The notes beneath the pieces are model-generated. The model worked only from the letters and a program-made list of their open reading frames with translations. It ran no database searches and was not told the origin of the DNA. A stretch of DNA of 32,898 nucleotides from Acidimicrobiaceae bacterium (GTDB lineage: Bacteria > Actinomycetota > Acidimicrobiia > Acidimicrobiales > RAAP-2): positions 1-32,898 of the forward strand of contig CANFJV010000008.1 of assembly GCA_947447225.1 (NCBI GenBank), read 5' to 3'. Below are positions 1 to 10,600 of the stretch, piece by piece (within the stretch, counting starts at the first letter, position 1; each line of letters opens with the position of its first letter). The position numbers were made by a program, and so were the translations under genes.

Positions 1-83
1 CCGGCACCGTTGGGCCAACGGTGACCATCAAACCCACGCTGGAGGCGTTCGACGACGCCCTTCGTCATTCCCTTCCCGCCTAA
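1..83 (+). CDS. C-terminal end of an upstream gene (partial)
   Basis: The frame is open from the left edge to a TAA at 81-83 and encodes about 26 residues ending in HSLPA. The fragment is too short to name from sequence. It ends 23 nt before the cysO-like start, so it is probably in the same operon. In related actinobacteria a threonine synthase or cysteine synthase often precedes such a carrier, but that is only a context guess. Confidence 0.5.
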   Translation, partial: GTVGPTVTIKPTLEAFDDALRHSLPA

Positions 84-106
84 TCTGTTCTCCAGAAGGA
101 GTTTCC

Positions 107-382
107 ATGTCCTGCACCATTCGTATTCCCACCCAACTTCGCAACCTGACCAACCAAGAGGCCTCCATTGAGGTGGAAGGCGCAACCGTCGGTGAGGCCT
201 TAAAGGCCCTGGCTGCTACCTATGACGGCTTTGGCGAGCGCTTGTTTGATGACGCTGGCCACCTTCGTCGCTTTGTCAACGTGTTTCTGGCCGACGAGGA
301 CATCCGGTTCCTTGACCACTTGAACACGGCGGTTGCTGCTGGCCAGACGATCTCCATCGTCCCAGCCGTCGCTGGTGGCTGA
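107..382 (+). CDS. cysO: MoaD/ThiS-family sulfur carrier, CysO-like
   Basis: A 91-residue ubiquitin-fold protein ending in the diglycine (AVAGG) typical of sulfur carriers, whose terminal glycine is activated by adenylation and then carries a thiocarboxylate. The internal stretch RRFVNVFLADEDIRF and the ending SIVPAVAGG match what I recall of mycobacterial CysO, which feeds sulfide to the cysteine synthase CysM. A good ribosome-binding site (AGAAGGAG) lies 6 nt before the ATG. No CysM or Mec peptidase is visible in the window, so the route (cysteine, methionine or molybdopterin synthesis) is inferred from family. The carrier identity is strong; the CysO subtype is likely. Confidence 0.85.
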   Translation: MSCTIRIPTQLRNLTNQEASIEVEGATVGEALKALAATYDGFGERLFDDAGHLRRFVNVFLADEDIRFLDHLNTAVAAGQTISIVPAVAGG

Positions 383-431
383 GCTGCGCTCTTTGCGTCA
401 CGAACGGTTCACGACCGTTGACCTGTGGCCG

Positions 432-458
432 TTAGCACTCGAGCACTGAGAGTGCTAA
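432..458 (+). promoter_or_regulatory. CIRCE operator (HrcA binding site)
   Basis: A perfect 9-9-9 inverted repeat: TTAGCACTC at 432-440, a 9-nt spacer, then GAGTGCTAA at 450-458. This is the canonical CIRCE element recognised by the heat-shock repressor HrcA. It lies 70 nt upstream of the groEL ATG, so groEL is expected to be derepressed on heat or protein-folding stress. hrcA itself is not in the window. Confidence 0.96.
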
Positions 459-2153
<1,695 letters not shown>

Positions 2154-2174
2154 GTCTCCTTCCACAATTTCAAC

Positions 2175-2205
2175 AAAAAGGGCGCCCTTTTGGGGCGCCC
2201 TTTTT
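2175..2205. terminator. Strong bidirectional intrinsic terminator
   Basis: AAAAAGGGCGCC (2175-2186) pairs perfectly with GGCGCCCTTTTT (2194-2205) around a 7-nt loop. The A-tract and T-tract make it work on both strands, so it serves groEL and the converging gene that ends at 2227. Confidence 0.92.
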
Positions 2206-2226
2206 GCTTGGCCGAAGAACGTTTCC

Positions 2227-2553
2227 CTAGGACTTCACCGTTACCTGCAGCAAGCCAATGCGACGAATGATGGCGGCGAGTTCGTTTTCGCTACTCGCAA
2301 TCACCGTGAGCACCGGTGGCAAGGTTGGTTCCCACTGATTGAAATACCAGACCGACCGTGGCAGTTTCCACACCACTCGCCGACCTCCGTCGAGATCGAA
2401 CTCTGACATGATCCGCCGGGCTTTTTTGTCCTCACACAGCTTCACCTGCAGGCGGTCATAGGCCTCTTCGGCCAGTACTGCCTTGAACCGCCACTTCGCA
2501 AGGTTGCCATCGAGCGCGTTGATCAACTTCTTGTCCCACCAACTGAGTAACAC
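2227..2553 (-). CDS. Hypothetical protein
   Basis: A 108-residue soluble protein with a GTG start at 2553 preceded by a GAGGGG-type ribosome-binding site. It has aromatic-rich patches (LLSWWDKK near the N-terminus, VWYFNQWEP in the middle) and a basic centre with DKKARRIMSEF. I see no known catalytic motif and do not recognise the family. It converges on groEL and shares its terminator. Both flanking genes are on the other strand, so it is probably monocistronic. Coding is supported by its clean fit between signals and its genome-like codon use. Confidence 0.6.
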   Translation of the reverse strand: MLLSWWDKKLINALDGNLAKWRFKAVLAEEAYDRLQVKLCEDKKARRIMSEFDLDGGRRVVWKLPRSVWYFNQWEPTLPPVLTVIASSENELAAIIRRIGLLQVTVKS

Positions 2554-2567
2554 GTCTCACCCCTCAT

Positions 2568-2591
2568 CTCCCTACCTCTCGTAGTAGGGAG
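2568..2591. repeat. Inverted repeat upstream of the 2227-2553 gene
   Basis: CTCCCTAC (2568-2575) and GTAGGGAG (2584-2591) are perfect 8-bp arms with an 8-nt spacer. It lies 15-38 nt upstream of the GTG start of the minus-strand gene, so it may be an operator or a leader hairpin. Confidence 0.4.
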
Positions 2592-2732
2592 CGCGAACCT
2601 AGCGGGAGGTTGCGCGCTTTGCCAGAGGGGTAGGAAACGTTCTTGGCCCGAAAGGCGCGACTCGCTGCCAAGGAGTCGTTGCTAGGGTCGGGTTCCCGCT
2701 GCTCGCCACAGCCTGAACAGATTGAGGCAGCG

Positions 2733-3125
2733 ATGACCGAGACCACGAACACCCTGCATCACACCTACGTCGGCACCTGGGTCGGTGCGAGCTTTGGCAC
2801 TACGACGCGGCACCACCCACGTTTTTTGAGCCACGGCCATGAAGAGCCGTCTTTCCACGCCGTTGAACTCGACCTCACCATCACCATCACCGAGCGCCAT
2901 GGACGTGCGCTTCAAGTCACCGTGTCGAGCAACCACCACGATGACCACGCTGTTGGCGTCGTGAGCGAAGACGGCACACGCCTGGTGATCTCGACCAACA
3001 CCACGGTGTTTCACTTAAGCGTTGAGGGCGAGAACCTAACCGGTGAGGCAACGGGCCGTCCTCACGGTGAAGACCGAGCCGGAGAAGCCTTCTCCGTTGG
3101 CATGATTTCCCTCACCGCTCAGTAG
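2733..3125 (+). CDS. Hypothetical beta-rich protein
   Basis: A 130-residue protein read from the ATG at 2733, preceded by a weak GAGG box. An in-frame start at 2643 would add a 30-residue basic extension with no protein character. The sequence alternates short beta-prone stretches (LDLTITIT, ALQVTVSS, TRLVIST, VFHLSV) and is rich in histidine (HHPRF, HGHEEPSFH, NHHDDH). The GTWVGASFG start recalls small beta-barrel proteins, but I cannot assign a family. No signal peptide or membrane segment is visible, so it is likely cytoplasmic. It converges with the MFS gene. Confidence 0.6.
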   Translation: MTETTNTLHHTYVGTWVGASFGTTTRHHPRFLSHGHEEPSFHAVELDLTITITERHGRALQVTVSSNHHDDHAVGVVSEDGTRLVISTNTTVFHLSVEGENLTGEATGRPHGEDRAGEAFSVGMISLTAQ

Positions 3126-3166
3126 GAGCGACACTTCGCTGGTTCGCCAGCTTCGAGGTCGTGGCC

Positions 3167-4657
3167 TTACGTCGTGGGTTCTTCAAGCGCCAACTCAAGT
3201 GACGTTTCGTTTGGATTCTTGTCCCAGGACCCACCGCGCTCGGTGTGCGCTGGTAACAACAACGTCGGAATGACGGCCAGAATCGACGCACCAATGGCCC
3301 ACCAAAACGTCGAGGCAAAGCCGTGGGCCAAGGTGGCTGACCAACCGGCGCTACTTGGACTTCCTGCGTGGTCAAACTGCTGCTGCAGCAATACCGCCAA
3401 AACCGCGGTGGCAATTGATCCGCCGATTTGGCGAAGGATTGATGTGGTGGTCGTGGCGCGGGGGACGTCACGATGGGCGAGGCCTCGATAACTCGCGGCC
3501 GTGAGCGGCATCATGGACATTCCCATACCAACGCCTCGCACCACCATGGCAAGGGCCAACACCACATAGGAGGTGTGGTCGGTGAGAAAGGTAAACGGCA
3601 AGGTCCCAACCACGATGATGGCCGAACCAAGTGGCACCACCGCCCGTGCCCCTCGACGATCCGACATCGATCCCGACCAGCGCATCACCGCCATGGCACC
3701 AAGTCCTTGCGGACACATCAGCAGTCCGGCCACAAGCGCTGATTGGCCACGCACGATTTGGTAATACAGCGGCATCAAGAACAAGCCGCCATACAGCGCT
3801 GCTCCCATCAAGAAAATACAAAGACTCGCAATTGAAAACGTTCGATGTCGAAAAAGCCGTAAATCAAGCAACGGCGTCGTGGTCCGAAGCGCCCATACGC
3901 AGAACGCCACGAGCAACACCACACCGCCAATGAGCAGTGACAGCACCTTTGGCGTCGTGAAGGTCTGTCCATTGACTCCAGCTTCAGACAGTCCGTAGAC
4001 AAGGGCGGCAAGTCCAGGCGAGATAAGCGCCAGGCCGACCGTGTCGAGTTTGTGGGCGTGATTTTCTTCGCCTTTTGGTAACGCCTTTAGGGCAAAGAAA
4101 ATCGCAATGATGCCAATGGGCACATTGACCCAAAAGATCAGCCGCCAGCTAGCAAAGGTGACAATGAGACCACCAAGTACTGGACCTAAGACCGGACCCA
4201 ATACTGAAGGCACGCCAATGACACCCATGACTCGGCCCATGCGGGCAGGGCCGGCTGCTCGAGCAACGATGGTTTGCCCAATGGGCATGATCATGCCGCC
4301 ACCGAGACCCTGGAGGAGTCTGAAGATGATGAGGCTCTCGGCTGACCAGGCCAGGCCACACAAAGCAGACCCCGCAATAAACAACGTGAGCGCGACCAGC
4401 CAACTCCGGCGAGCACCAAAACGGTCAACGGCCCAGCCGGACAACGGAATCACCAGCGCAAGTGCGAGCAGGTAGCCAGTCGTCACCCACTGAATGGTCG
4501 AAAGTGAGGCACCAAAGGCCTTTTGGAGATCATGGAGGGCAACGACCACGATGGTGGTGTCGAGAATCGACATGATCGTGCCAAGTACGACCGCAGTTGC
4601 GGTCAGCTTGAGTGCCTTGTCTAACGGTTCGTTTGCTGCCGCTACTAAGTTGGCCAC
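3167..4657 (-). CDS. MFS drug exporter, DHA2 (EmrB/QacA) family, 14 TMS
   Basis: A 496-residue integral membrane protein, the usual length for 14-helix DHA2 drug:H+ antiporters. Diagnostic motifs are LDTTIVVVAL in helix 1 (motif D1), GWAVDRFGARR after helix 2 (motif A), RLLQGLGGGMIMP in helix 4 (motif B region) and GVPSVLGPVLGPVLGG in helix 5 (antiporter motif C). I place the start at the GTG at 4657 because a TAGGTT -10 box sits 7 nt upstream; a TTG at 4666 would add CPV residues and overlap that box. It is divergent from hemQ. The substrate cannot be read from sequence; efflux of hydrophobic drugs or metabolites is the family role. Confidence 0.92.
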   Translation of the reverse strand: MANLVAAANEPLDKALKLTATAVVLGTIMSILDTTIVVVALHDLQKAFGASLSTIQWVTTGYLLALALVIPLSGWAVDRFGARRSWLVALTLFIAGSALCGLAWSAESLIIFRLLQGLGGGMIMPIGQTIVARAAGPARMGRVMGVIGVPSVLGPVLGPVLGGLIVTFASWRLIFWVNVPIGIIAIFFALKALPKGEENHAHKLDTVGLALISPGLAALVYGLSEAGVNGQTFTTPKVLSLLIGGVVLLVAFCVWALRTTTPLLDLRLFRHRTFSIASLCIFLMGAALYGGLFLMPLYYQIVRGQSALVAGLLMCPQGLGAMAVMRWSGSMSDRRGARAVVPLGSAIIVVGTLPFTFLTDHTSYVVLALAMVVRGVGMGMSMMPLTAASYRGLAHRDVPRATTTTSILRQIGGSIATAVLAVLLQQQFDHAGSPSSAGWSATLAHGFASTFWWAIGASILAVIPTLLLPAHTERGGSWDKNPNETSLELALEEPTT

Positions 4658-4664
4658 AGGACAC

Positions 4665-4670
4665 AACCTA
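4665..4670 (-). promoter_or_regulatory. -10 box of leaderless MFS gene
   Basis: TAGGTT on the minus strand with exactly 7 nt to the GTG at 4657, so transcription should begin at or next to the start codon. Confidence 0.6.
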
Positions 4671-4722
4671 ACGGGACGAGGAACTCCCCTCCCAATCGGT
4701 GTTGAACGACAAGTGTGATGGC

Positions 4723-4728
4723 TACGCT
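4723..4728 (+). promoter_or_regulatory. -10 box of leaderless hemQ
   Basis: TACGCT with 6 nt to the ATG at 4735. It supports 4735 over the in-frame TTG at 4699. Together with the MFS box at 4665-4670 it defines a compact divergent promoter region of about 60 bp. Confidence 0.65.
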
Positions 4729-4734
4729 TGGGAC

Positions 4735-5424
4735 ATGCCTACAGCCACTTCCGGACACGCTCCCCTTGAGCCACAGATCGGCCAGGCGGTTCTCCACCTG
4801 TTTTGCAAGCCTGAAGCTGCGGTTGACCTGCGCAAGATTGCAACCGCGGAGCGAGCACTTATCAAAGCCGGTGGACAAATGGTTGCCGCGTCGATTCTTG
4901 GTCACAAAGCCGATGTCTGCTTCATGGTGTTGGCCAAAGACCTCTGGGTACTGCGCAAGTTCCAAACTGCTGTCCAAGCCGCTGGTCTTGCCGTGGTTGA
5001 CTCCTATGTCTCGTTGACCGAGATCTCTGAATATGCCAAGGGTGTTCCAGAGCAGATGCGCCAAGCACGCCTCTACCCGCAACTTCCCCCTGAAGGTATG
5101 ACCGCGTTCTGCTTCTACCCAATGAGCAAGCGTCGAAGCGAAAACCACAACTGGTTCTCACTTCCCTTTGAGCAGCGCAAGGCGCTCATGATGGGACATG
5201 GCAAGTCTGGTCGCGAGTTCCATGGACGAGTACTGCAAGTCGTGACCGGATCAACAGGACTCGATGACTGGGAGTGGGGCGTCACCTTGTTTGGTGTCCA
5301 CCCAGATGACTTAAAAGACTGCGTCTACACGATGCGCTTTGACGAAGCCTCAACGCTGTATGCCGAATTTGGCCCGTTCTACACCGGCATGGTTGGCACA
5401 CTTGCTGAAGTGGTGCCCCACTGA
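4735..5424 (+). CDS. hemQ: Coproheme decarboxylase HemQ/ChdC (chlorite dismutase family)
   Basis: A 229-residue cytoplasmic enzyme that converts coproheme III to heme b by two oxidative decarboxylations, the last step of the coproporphyrin-dependent heme route of Actinobacteria and Firmicutes. The family signature is clear: CFYPMSKRR holds the conserved tyrosine, then NWFSLPFEQRKALMMGHGKSGR holds the proximal histidine (in MMGHGKSGR), then GLDDWEWGVTLF, and MRFDEASTLYAEFGPFY near the C-terminus. It lacks the secretion signal of true respiratory chlorite dismutases and has the heme-synthesis type motifs. It is apparently a single-gene unit with a leaderless start at 4735; other heme genes are outside the window. 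Confidence 0.93.
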   Translation: MPTATSGHAPLEPQIGQAVLHLFCKPEAAVDLRKIATAERALIKAGGQMVAASILGHKADVCFMVLAKDLWVLRKFQTAVQAAGLAVVDSYVSLTEISEYAKGVPEQMRQARLYPQLPPEGMTAFCFYPMSKRRSENHNWFSLPFEQRKALMMGHGKSGREFHGRVLQVVTGSTGLDDWEWGVTLFGVHPDDLKDCVYTMRFDEASTLYAEFGPFYTGMVGTLAEVVPH

Positions 5425-5473
5425 GATACGTTGACCTCATCGAAGTAGGTTTGGCAACACCAAAGGAGACATC

Positions 5474-5713
5474 ATGGTGAGTCCACATGTGAAGTTGACG
5501 TTCCCAGAGAACCTCATTCGCACCCCAGTGCTCGCCGAGATTGTTCGCCGCTTTGATGTGGCGCCGAATATTCGCCGAGCAGCAGTTGAAGAGCATTCCG
5601 GATGGATCATCTGCGACCTTGAAGGCACCGCCGAACAAGTGGTGGCAGCCACGGAGTGGCTTCGCACCCAAGGCATTGGCGTCGACCTGTTAGGCGACGT
5701 CTTAGAGAGCTAA
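5474..5713 (+). CDS. NIL-domain protein
   Basis: A 79-residue protein that is almost entirely one NIL domain, a ferredoxin-like alpha/beta fold also found at the C-terminus of methionine ABC transporter ATPases. Matching features are VKLTFPENLIRTPVLAEI at the start, the NIRRA core, GWIICDLEG in the middle and the helix AATEWLRTQGIGVDLL at the end. A strong AAAGGAG ribosome-binding site lies 6 nt before the ATG. Stand-alone NIL proteins often accompany sulfur or amino-acid metabolism genes, possibly as ligand sensors. It follows hemQ by 49 nt and may be co-transcribed. Confidence 0.8.
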   Translation: MVSPHVKLTFPENLIRTPVLAEIVRRFDVAPNIRRAAVEEHSGWIICDLEGTAEQVVAATEWLRTQGIGVDLLGDVLES

Positions 5714-5714
5714 T

Positions 5715-5885
5715 TCAGCTCTGCGACCAACCCGTTGTCGCAATCCCTCGAGGTTCATAAAACAAGCAACCTTCTGGGCAGGCAAAGGGAACCTGTTCAC
5801 CAGCATCGATCTTGCAACGCTCCACTTTGTCCCCACTTGGTGTGGATTGCATCACGTAGTGACGACAGTCTTCATTCACGGCCAT
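5715..5885 (-). CDS. Small cysteine-rich protein (possible metal-binding)
   Basis: A 56-residue protein on the minus strand, from the ATG at 5885 to the TGA at 5715. It contains CRHY, RCKI and a compact FACPEGCLFYEPR block, giving four cysteines and one histidine in a pattern that could hold a metal. I recall similar short conserved proteins in Acidimicrobiia, but cannot check this. It is easily missed because the open frame runs on to 6236, antisense to the Nudix gene; only the part after MAVNEDC looks like protein. A GGAG box lies very close (2 nt) to the ATG. Its stop ends 2 nt from the NIL stop, so the two genes converge. Confidence 0.65.
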   Translation of the reverse strand: MAVNEDCRHYVMQSTPSGDKVERCKIDAGEQVPFACPEGCLFYEPRGIATTGWSQS

Positions 5886-5924
5886 GACTCCATTCTGCCC
5901 GATGTGGACGTGAGTGCAACCTTG

Positions 5925-5930
5925 TAGCGT
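5925..5930 (+). promoter_or_regulatory. -10 box of leaderless Nudix gene
   Basis: TAGCGT with 7 nt to the GTG at 5938. The opposite strand of the same bases falls in the promoter area of the divergent small cysteine-rich gene. Confidence 0.6.
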
Positions 5931-5937
5931 GGGGTTT

Positions 5938-6633
5938 GTGGAACGCGACGTGCCGATGAAGACGCTGCACCGTTGGGCTGAAGCGCTCGCCGGTATTGCC
6001 AGAACGGGTCTTGGTTTTACCGAGAGCCAGTATGAGCGTGAACGCTTTGAAGAGGTGCTGCGCGTGGCGGCCGATATTCGCGTCCACGCCGACCATGGGC
6101 TTCCCCATGATGATGATGCTCGCGGTGTAGTCACTGAATGGCTGAGCTCTGTTGGCCGGGGCGTGCCGGGATATGTCACCCCAAAGGTCGCCGTTGGCGC
6201 CGCGGTGTACAACGAAAAGAACGAACTGCTCCTCATGCAGCGGGCAGATTCAGGCTTCTGGCTCTACCCAACAGGGTGGTGCGACCCTGGCTACTCCGCC
6301 CCAGAAGTTGTCGTCAAAGAAGTCGAAGAAGAAATTGGACTAACGGTTGTGCCAGAGCGGCTCATTGCGGTCCTCGATGGTGCTCGCATGGGCATGACTC
6401 GCTTGCCGCTGTATTCCCTCTTGTTCCTCTGCCGAGTTGAAAGTGGCGAGATCAACCTCCACCCACTTGAAGCCTCAGATGCTGGGTGGTTCCGGCCAGA
6501 GAACTTGCCGCGCCCGCTCATTGGCTATGAGCGTTGGGGGTCACACGTGTTTTCCATTCTTGATGGTGAAGATTTACCCGTGCTCTACGACACCATTCGC
6601 GATCCCATCTGGCGAGGTGAAGAATCCTCGTGA
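5938..6633 (+). CDS. Nudix hydrolase with N-terminal NUDIX_N-type domain
   Basis: A 231-residue hydrolase of nucleoside-diphosphate-linked compounds. The N-terminal 60 residues (HRWAEALAGIARTGLGFT and following) look like the helical NUDIX_N domain; the Nudix fold follows from KVAVGAAVYN. The Nudix box is GWCDPGYSAPEVVVKEV followed by EEEIGL. It keeps the metal-binding glutamates at the end, but the first glutamate of the canonical box (GX5E) is tyrosine and the RE is KE; KE is usual in this subfamily. The GTG at 5938 is chosen because of the leaderless -10; an ATG at 5956 is the alternative. The substrate is unknown. It is coupled to the GNAT gene. Confidence 0.88.
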   Translation: MERDVPMKTLHRWAEALAGIARTGLGFTESQYERERFEEVLRVAADIRVHADHGLPHDDDARGVVTEWLSSVGRGVPGYVTPKVAVGAAVYNEKNELLLMQRADSGFWLYPTGWCDPGYSAPEVVVKEVEEEIGLTVVPERLIAVLDGARMGMTRLPLYSLLFLCRVESGEINLHPLEASDAGWFRPENLPRPLIGYERWGSHVFSILDGEDLPVLYDTIRDPIWRGEESS

Positions 6634-7073
6634 GCCCCGTGCGCATCGAACAAGCAACGGTCGCAACTGATGAACTTCGAACAGCACTTGAGCGACTCTT
6701 ACCGCAACTGTCGAGTAGTTGGAGTGGCTTTGACGAAGGTGACCTCGAGAATCTTGTTGCCGATGAGGCAACCTGTCTCCTCGTTGCCCGAAATGACGAT
6801 GGAGTCATCATTGGCACGACATCACTGCTGTGTGCACCAATTCCAACGGGAATAAAGGCGCTCATTGAAGATGTCGTCGTCGATGAAGCCGCACGTGGAC
6901 TCGGTGCTGCCAAAGCGCTGGTTACCGCCGCTCTCAACCACGCCCACGCACTCGGGGCCACGTCGGTCGATCTGACGTCTCGGCCGAGCCGAACGGCAGC
7001 GAACTCGCTCTACGTGGCGCTCGGGTTCACGCAACGCGAAACCAATGTCTACAGATTTTCTTTGGAGCATTGA
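6630..7073 (+). CDS. GNAT family N-acetyltransferase
   Basis: A 147-residue acetyltransferase of the GNAT fold, which transfers acetyl from acetyl-CoA to an amine. The acetyl-CoA-binding motif A is visible as IEDVVVDEAARGLGAAKALV near the middle, and motif B as NSLYVALGFTQRETNVYRF at the end. The GTG start at 6630 overlaps the TGA of the Nudix gene by 4 nt, so the two are translationally coupled and probably functionally linked. The substrate cannot be told from sequence. Confidence 0.9.
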   Translation: MSPVRIEQATVATDELRTALERLLPQLSSSWSGFDEGDLENLVADEATCLLVARNDDGVIIGTTSLLCAPIPTGIKALIEDVVVDEAARGLGAAKALVTAALNHAHALGATSVDLTSRPSRTAANSLYVALGFTQRETNVYRFSLEH

Positions 7074-7120
7074 GCGCCCTGAGCCGAACACTCCGGCGTG
7101 AGTGACGTTGGATTCCATTC

Positions 7121-7145
7121 CTCAGCCTCGTGGTTTGAGGCTGAG
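7121..7145 (+). terminator. Hairpin after the Nudix-GNAT operon
   Basis: CTCAGCCTC (7121-7129) pairs perfectly with GAGGCTGAG (7137-7145) around a 7-nt loop. There is no clear T-tract, so it may be an actinobacterial-type terminator or an mRNA 3' end stabiliser. Confidence 0.5.
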
Positions 7146-7638
7146 TCTCGCTTGAGGTAATGAGTCCCATGGGACAACCCCGCTTGCGAAAATCTGGAAC
7201 CCGAGCGTGCCGCGGATGATCGTCCTGTGGCCCCATGGCCGGCTCTTGGATCTCACTCACCACGCGCCACGGCTGACGAGCCTTGTGATTGCTCTCTCCT
7301 TTGGCGGCGCCTTGCTGACAGTCGCGGGACTACTCGCAGTCTGGTTCAAGCCGAAGGGGCTCCGCACATCTAAGAAAAACTGCACGCCGAAAGAGCGGGT
7401 CAGGCCCAGCGCCTTATTCGCTCCATGGCCGGTCAAGCCTTGGGCGTTGAGTCCCGAATGATTCACGCCTTGATTTCAAGAAGTAGTCGTTGGGCCTGTC
7501 AACGTCATGCACTCCCACGCGGACGCGCTCGAAGGCTTCAGCCGTCAGTTGGAGAGTCTCGTCTTGTTCGTCTTTGGATTTGACTAACGGAGCCACTGGA
7601 AGGGTTTTCCACTCCTGTGTTCGCTTGCGAACTTCGCA
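7146..7638. other. Poorly coding gap with two weak ORFs
   Basis: A stretch of about 490 nt with no gene I can support firmly. On the plus strand, 7207-7461 encodes 84 residues with one convincing hydrophobic segment (RLTSLVIALSFGGALLTVAG) followed by a basic tail, but without a ribosome-binding site. On the minus strand, 7414-7596 (60 residues, GTG start) is charged and codon-plausible and sits just after the stop of the giant gene. They overlap each other antisense, so at most one is likely real. Gene remnants are an alternative. Confidence 0.4.
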
Positions 7639-10600
7639 CTAGGCCGTGCGCACGACCTTCACCGACGATGCTGAACCAATTCCTGCGCTATTGACCGCTC
7701 GAAGTTGCAGGCGATAGGTCTTGTGTCGCAAAAGACCGGTGATCGTGATCTTGGTCGGCGTTCCATAGGACACAAGATTCCACGTCACGCCACGGTCGAG
7801 TGAGTACTGGTAAGCAACAATTGGCGTGCCACCCGTTGACGACGGCGCAGCGTAATTCACGACCACCGACGTCTTCTGGCTGTTCACCGAAATGATCTTT
7901 GGCGAACTCGCTGTGGTCACATAGGTGGCCGAGACTGCCTCGGAACGTGAAGAAGCGCCAGCACTGTTGACCGCCTTGAGCGCCACCGAATAGGTCGACC
8001 CAGCAGTTAGTCCAGTCAAGTGCAGCAGCGATCCCGTCAGGCTCTTAGATGCAACAGCAGCAAAGGTCGCCCCACCGTTCACACTCACGAGATAGGAAGT
8101 CACCGGAGCGCCACCATTGACGGTCGGTGGCACGAATGCCACTTCAAGCCCAGTTGCAATCGACGTCACCGAAGAAATTGTTGGTGCGCCAGAAGTCGTT
8201 GCTGGGACAACCTGCACACTTGGTGAAGCAATGGAAGGTCCCGCAGCGTTCTGGGCATAGGCCCTAAAGACGGAAGCCTGACCATTGGTGAGGCCAGTGA
8301 CCGTGCAGGTCTTTGACGTCGTCTCGCAGAAGTTGACGCCATTGGTCACTCGGTAGGACGTGACCGCTGCGCCATTGGTGTTCTGTGGTGCGTTCCATGA
8401 GAACGTCGCTGCTCCGTCACCTGGCACTGCCACCAAGTTCTGTGGTGCTGTTGGTGGAGCAGATGGGGTGACTTCGTTGCTCGCTGCAGAGGGATTTGAC
8501 GTGCCGAGGGCATTGGTTGCTTTCACGATGAAGAAATAACTCTCGCCATTCCTCAGGCCGCTCACCGTGCACGAAGAAGTTGTTGAGGTGCAGCTTTGCC
8601 CCGCACTACTCGTCACGGTGTAGCTCAGCACCGGGCTGCCATTGTCTGCAGGTGGCATCCAGACAACGAGCGCTTTGCCGTTTTGTGCTTGAGCAATCAC
8701 ACCCGTTGGCCGAGATGGAGGACCTGCAGGCATTGCTTGAACGCTGACTGCAGTTGAAGGACCCGCTGCATTGATGGCGACAACAGCAAACGTGTAGTTC
8801 TGGCCATTGGTGAGGCCGGAGATGCGGCAACTGCCCGCAGCTTGCTTCCAACAGGTGTCGCCAAATCCGTCACTTGCGACGTAACGGGTGACGATTGAAC
8901 CGCCGTTGAATGCGGGAGGTCCAAAGGAGATGACGGCACTGCCATTTCCAGCAACGACCGACACTTGTTGCGGGGCCGTTGGCACACCAATCGGGGTCGC
9001 TCGCACACTGGCGCCAAGCGACGATCCAGCCAGTGAGTTAGCCACGACGTAGAAGGAGTAGGTCTGGCCATTGGTGAGACCAGAGATGGCACACGTGGTT
9101 TGCTCGCCATTTGGCGTGTCACACGACGAACCATCATTTGCCGACACGGTGTAGGAGGTAACGGGGGTTCCATTGGTTGATGACCCGGTCCAACTCAGCG
9201 TGACTGATCCGTCACCAACAACAGCCGTCAGATTTGTTGGGCTGTTTGGAACTCCCGCGGGAACAACCACCGGCGAAAGCGTCGAGGCATCACTTGTGCC
9301 AACGCCATTGGTTGCTTTGACCGTGAACTGGTAGGGGGCGCCATTGTTGAGTCCGCCAATGGCACACGAGGTCTGTGACGTCTGGCAGAGAACAACTGGT
9401 CCGGCTAGCCCAATACTTGAGACCTTGTAGGAGCTAATGGTTGAGCCATTGTCTGCTCCGGCCTGCCATGAGATCAGCACCGAGTGATTCCCACCAGTGA
9501 CGAAAAGGTCATGAGGAGCTTCGGGCAAGGCTGCGGCCAACACGTCAACCGACGACAGCGACTTCGCCGAGTCTCCTCGACCATTGGTGGCCACCACGTT
9601 GAAGCGATAGGTGTGACCAAGGCTGAGGCCACTGACCGTGCATGAGGTTGACGTGGTCTCACAGTAGTGACCATTTCCGTCACTCACGGTGTAGTGATCC
9701 ACGCTCAGCCCTCTGCCGCTTGACGCGTTGAACTGCACGACAACGGAGCCATTGTCTTGGGCCGTTGCCACCACGCCAGTTGGCGCGGTTGGAACATCAA
9801 CGGCCATGGCATCCGCCGATGCTGAATAGAGCGATGACCCAAACTCATTGTTGGCGAACACTTGAAAACCGAGACCAATCCCGCCATCAAGTTCGGTAAT
9901 GAGGTAATTCGTCGACTCCGTTGTGTAGGACTGCCCATTGGAGACCACCACGGTGTAGTTCTGAATGGGAACGCCGCCTCTGAAGAACGGTGCCGTCCAC
10001 TCAAGGTAGACCTCGTTCTTGCCCCCATATGCGTGGAGGCCAGTTGGTGCGTCCGGCAACGATCCGGTCACGCCAGTCACTGGTGCTGAGCTCTCAGATG
10101 ACAGACCATCGAGGTTGACGCCAACAACGGTCACGGTGTCAATCGCCGAGTTCACCAGGCTTTGGCCAGACAGCACACAGGAGGTTTGATCCGTCATGCA
10201 GGTGTTGCCAAAAGAATCCGTCACGAGATACTTCGAAATCTCTGATCCACCGTTGGTCAAAGACGCACTCCACGACACAAGCAGCGATGAGAGTTTTGGC
10301 GTCACGGTGACACCTTGTGGGGCGGACGGGGTGGCCGAGATCACGACAATATTGGAACTGACCGACAGCGGCGAGGTGCCAACTCCATTGGTCGCTGTCA
10401 CAAAGAAGGCGTCATTTGCTCCGGGCACGAGTTGAGAAATCGTGCACGACAGCGTTTCGGTTGAGCAACTGTTTCCCTGTTCGTCGGTCACGGTGTAGGT
10501 CGTGACGGCACTTCCTTGAGCACTCGCCGCCGACCAGCTAATTGTGGCGCTTCGGTTGCCTGCAACAGCGGTCACATTGAGGGGAGCAAGCGGTGCACCC

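Noticed and set aside
5886-6236. Upstream part of the minus-strand frame that contains the small cysteine-rich gene
   Set aside because: It is antisense to the Nudix domain and has Ser/Arg/Thr-rich shadow composition; only the part from 5885 downwards looks like protein.
7619-7632. Small hairpin GTTCGC-TT-GCGAAC after the first giant gene
   Set aside because: The stem is short and there is no T-tract, so I do not call it a terminator.
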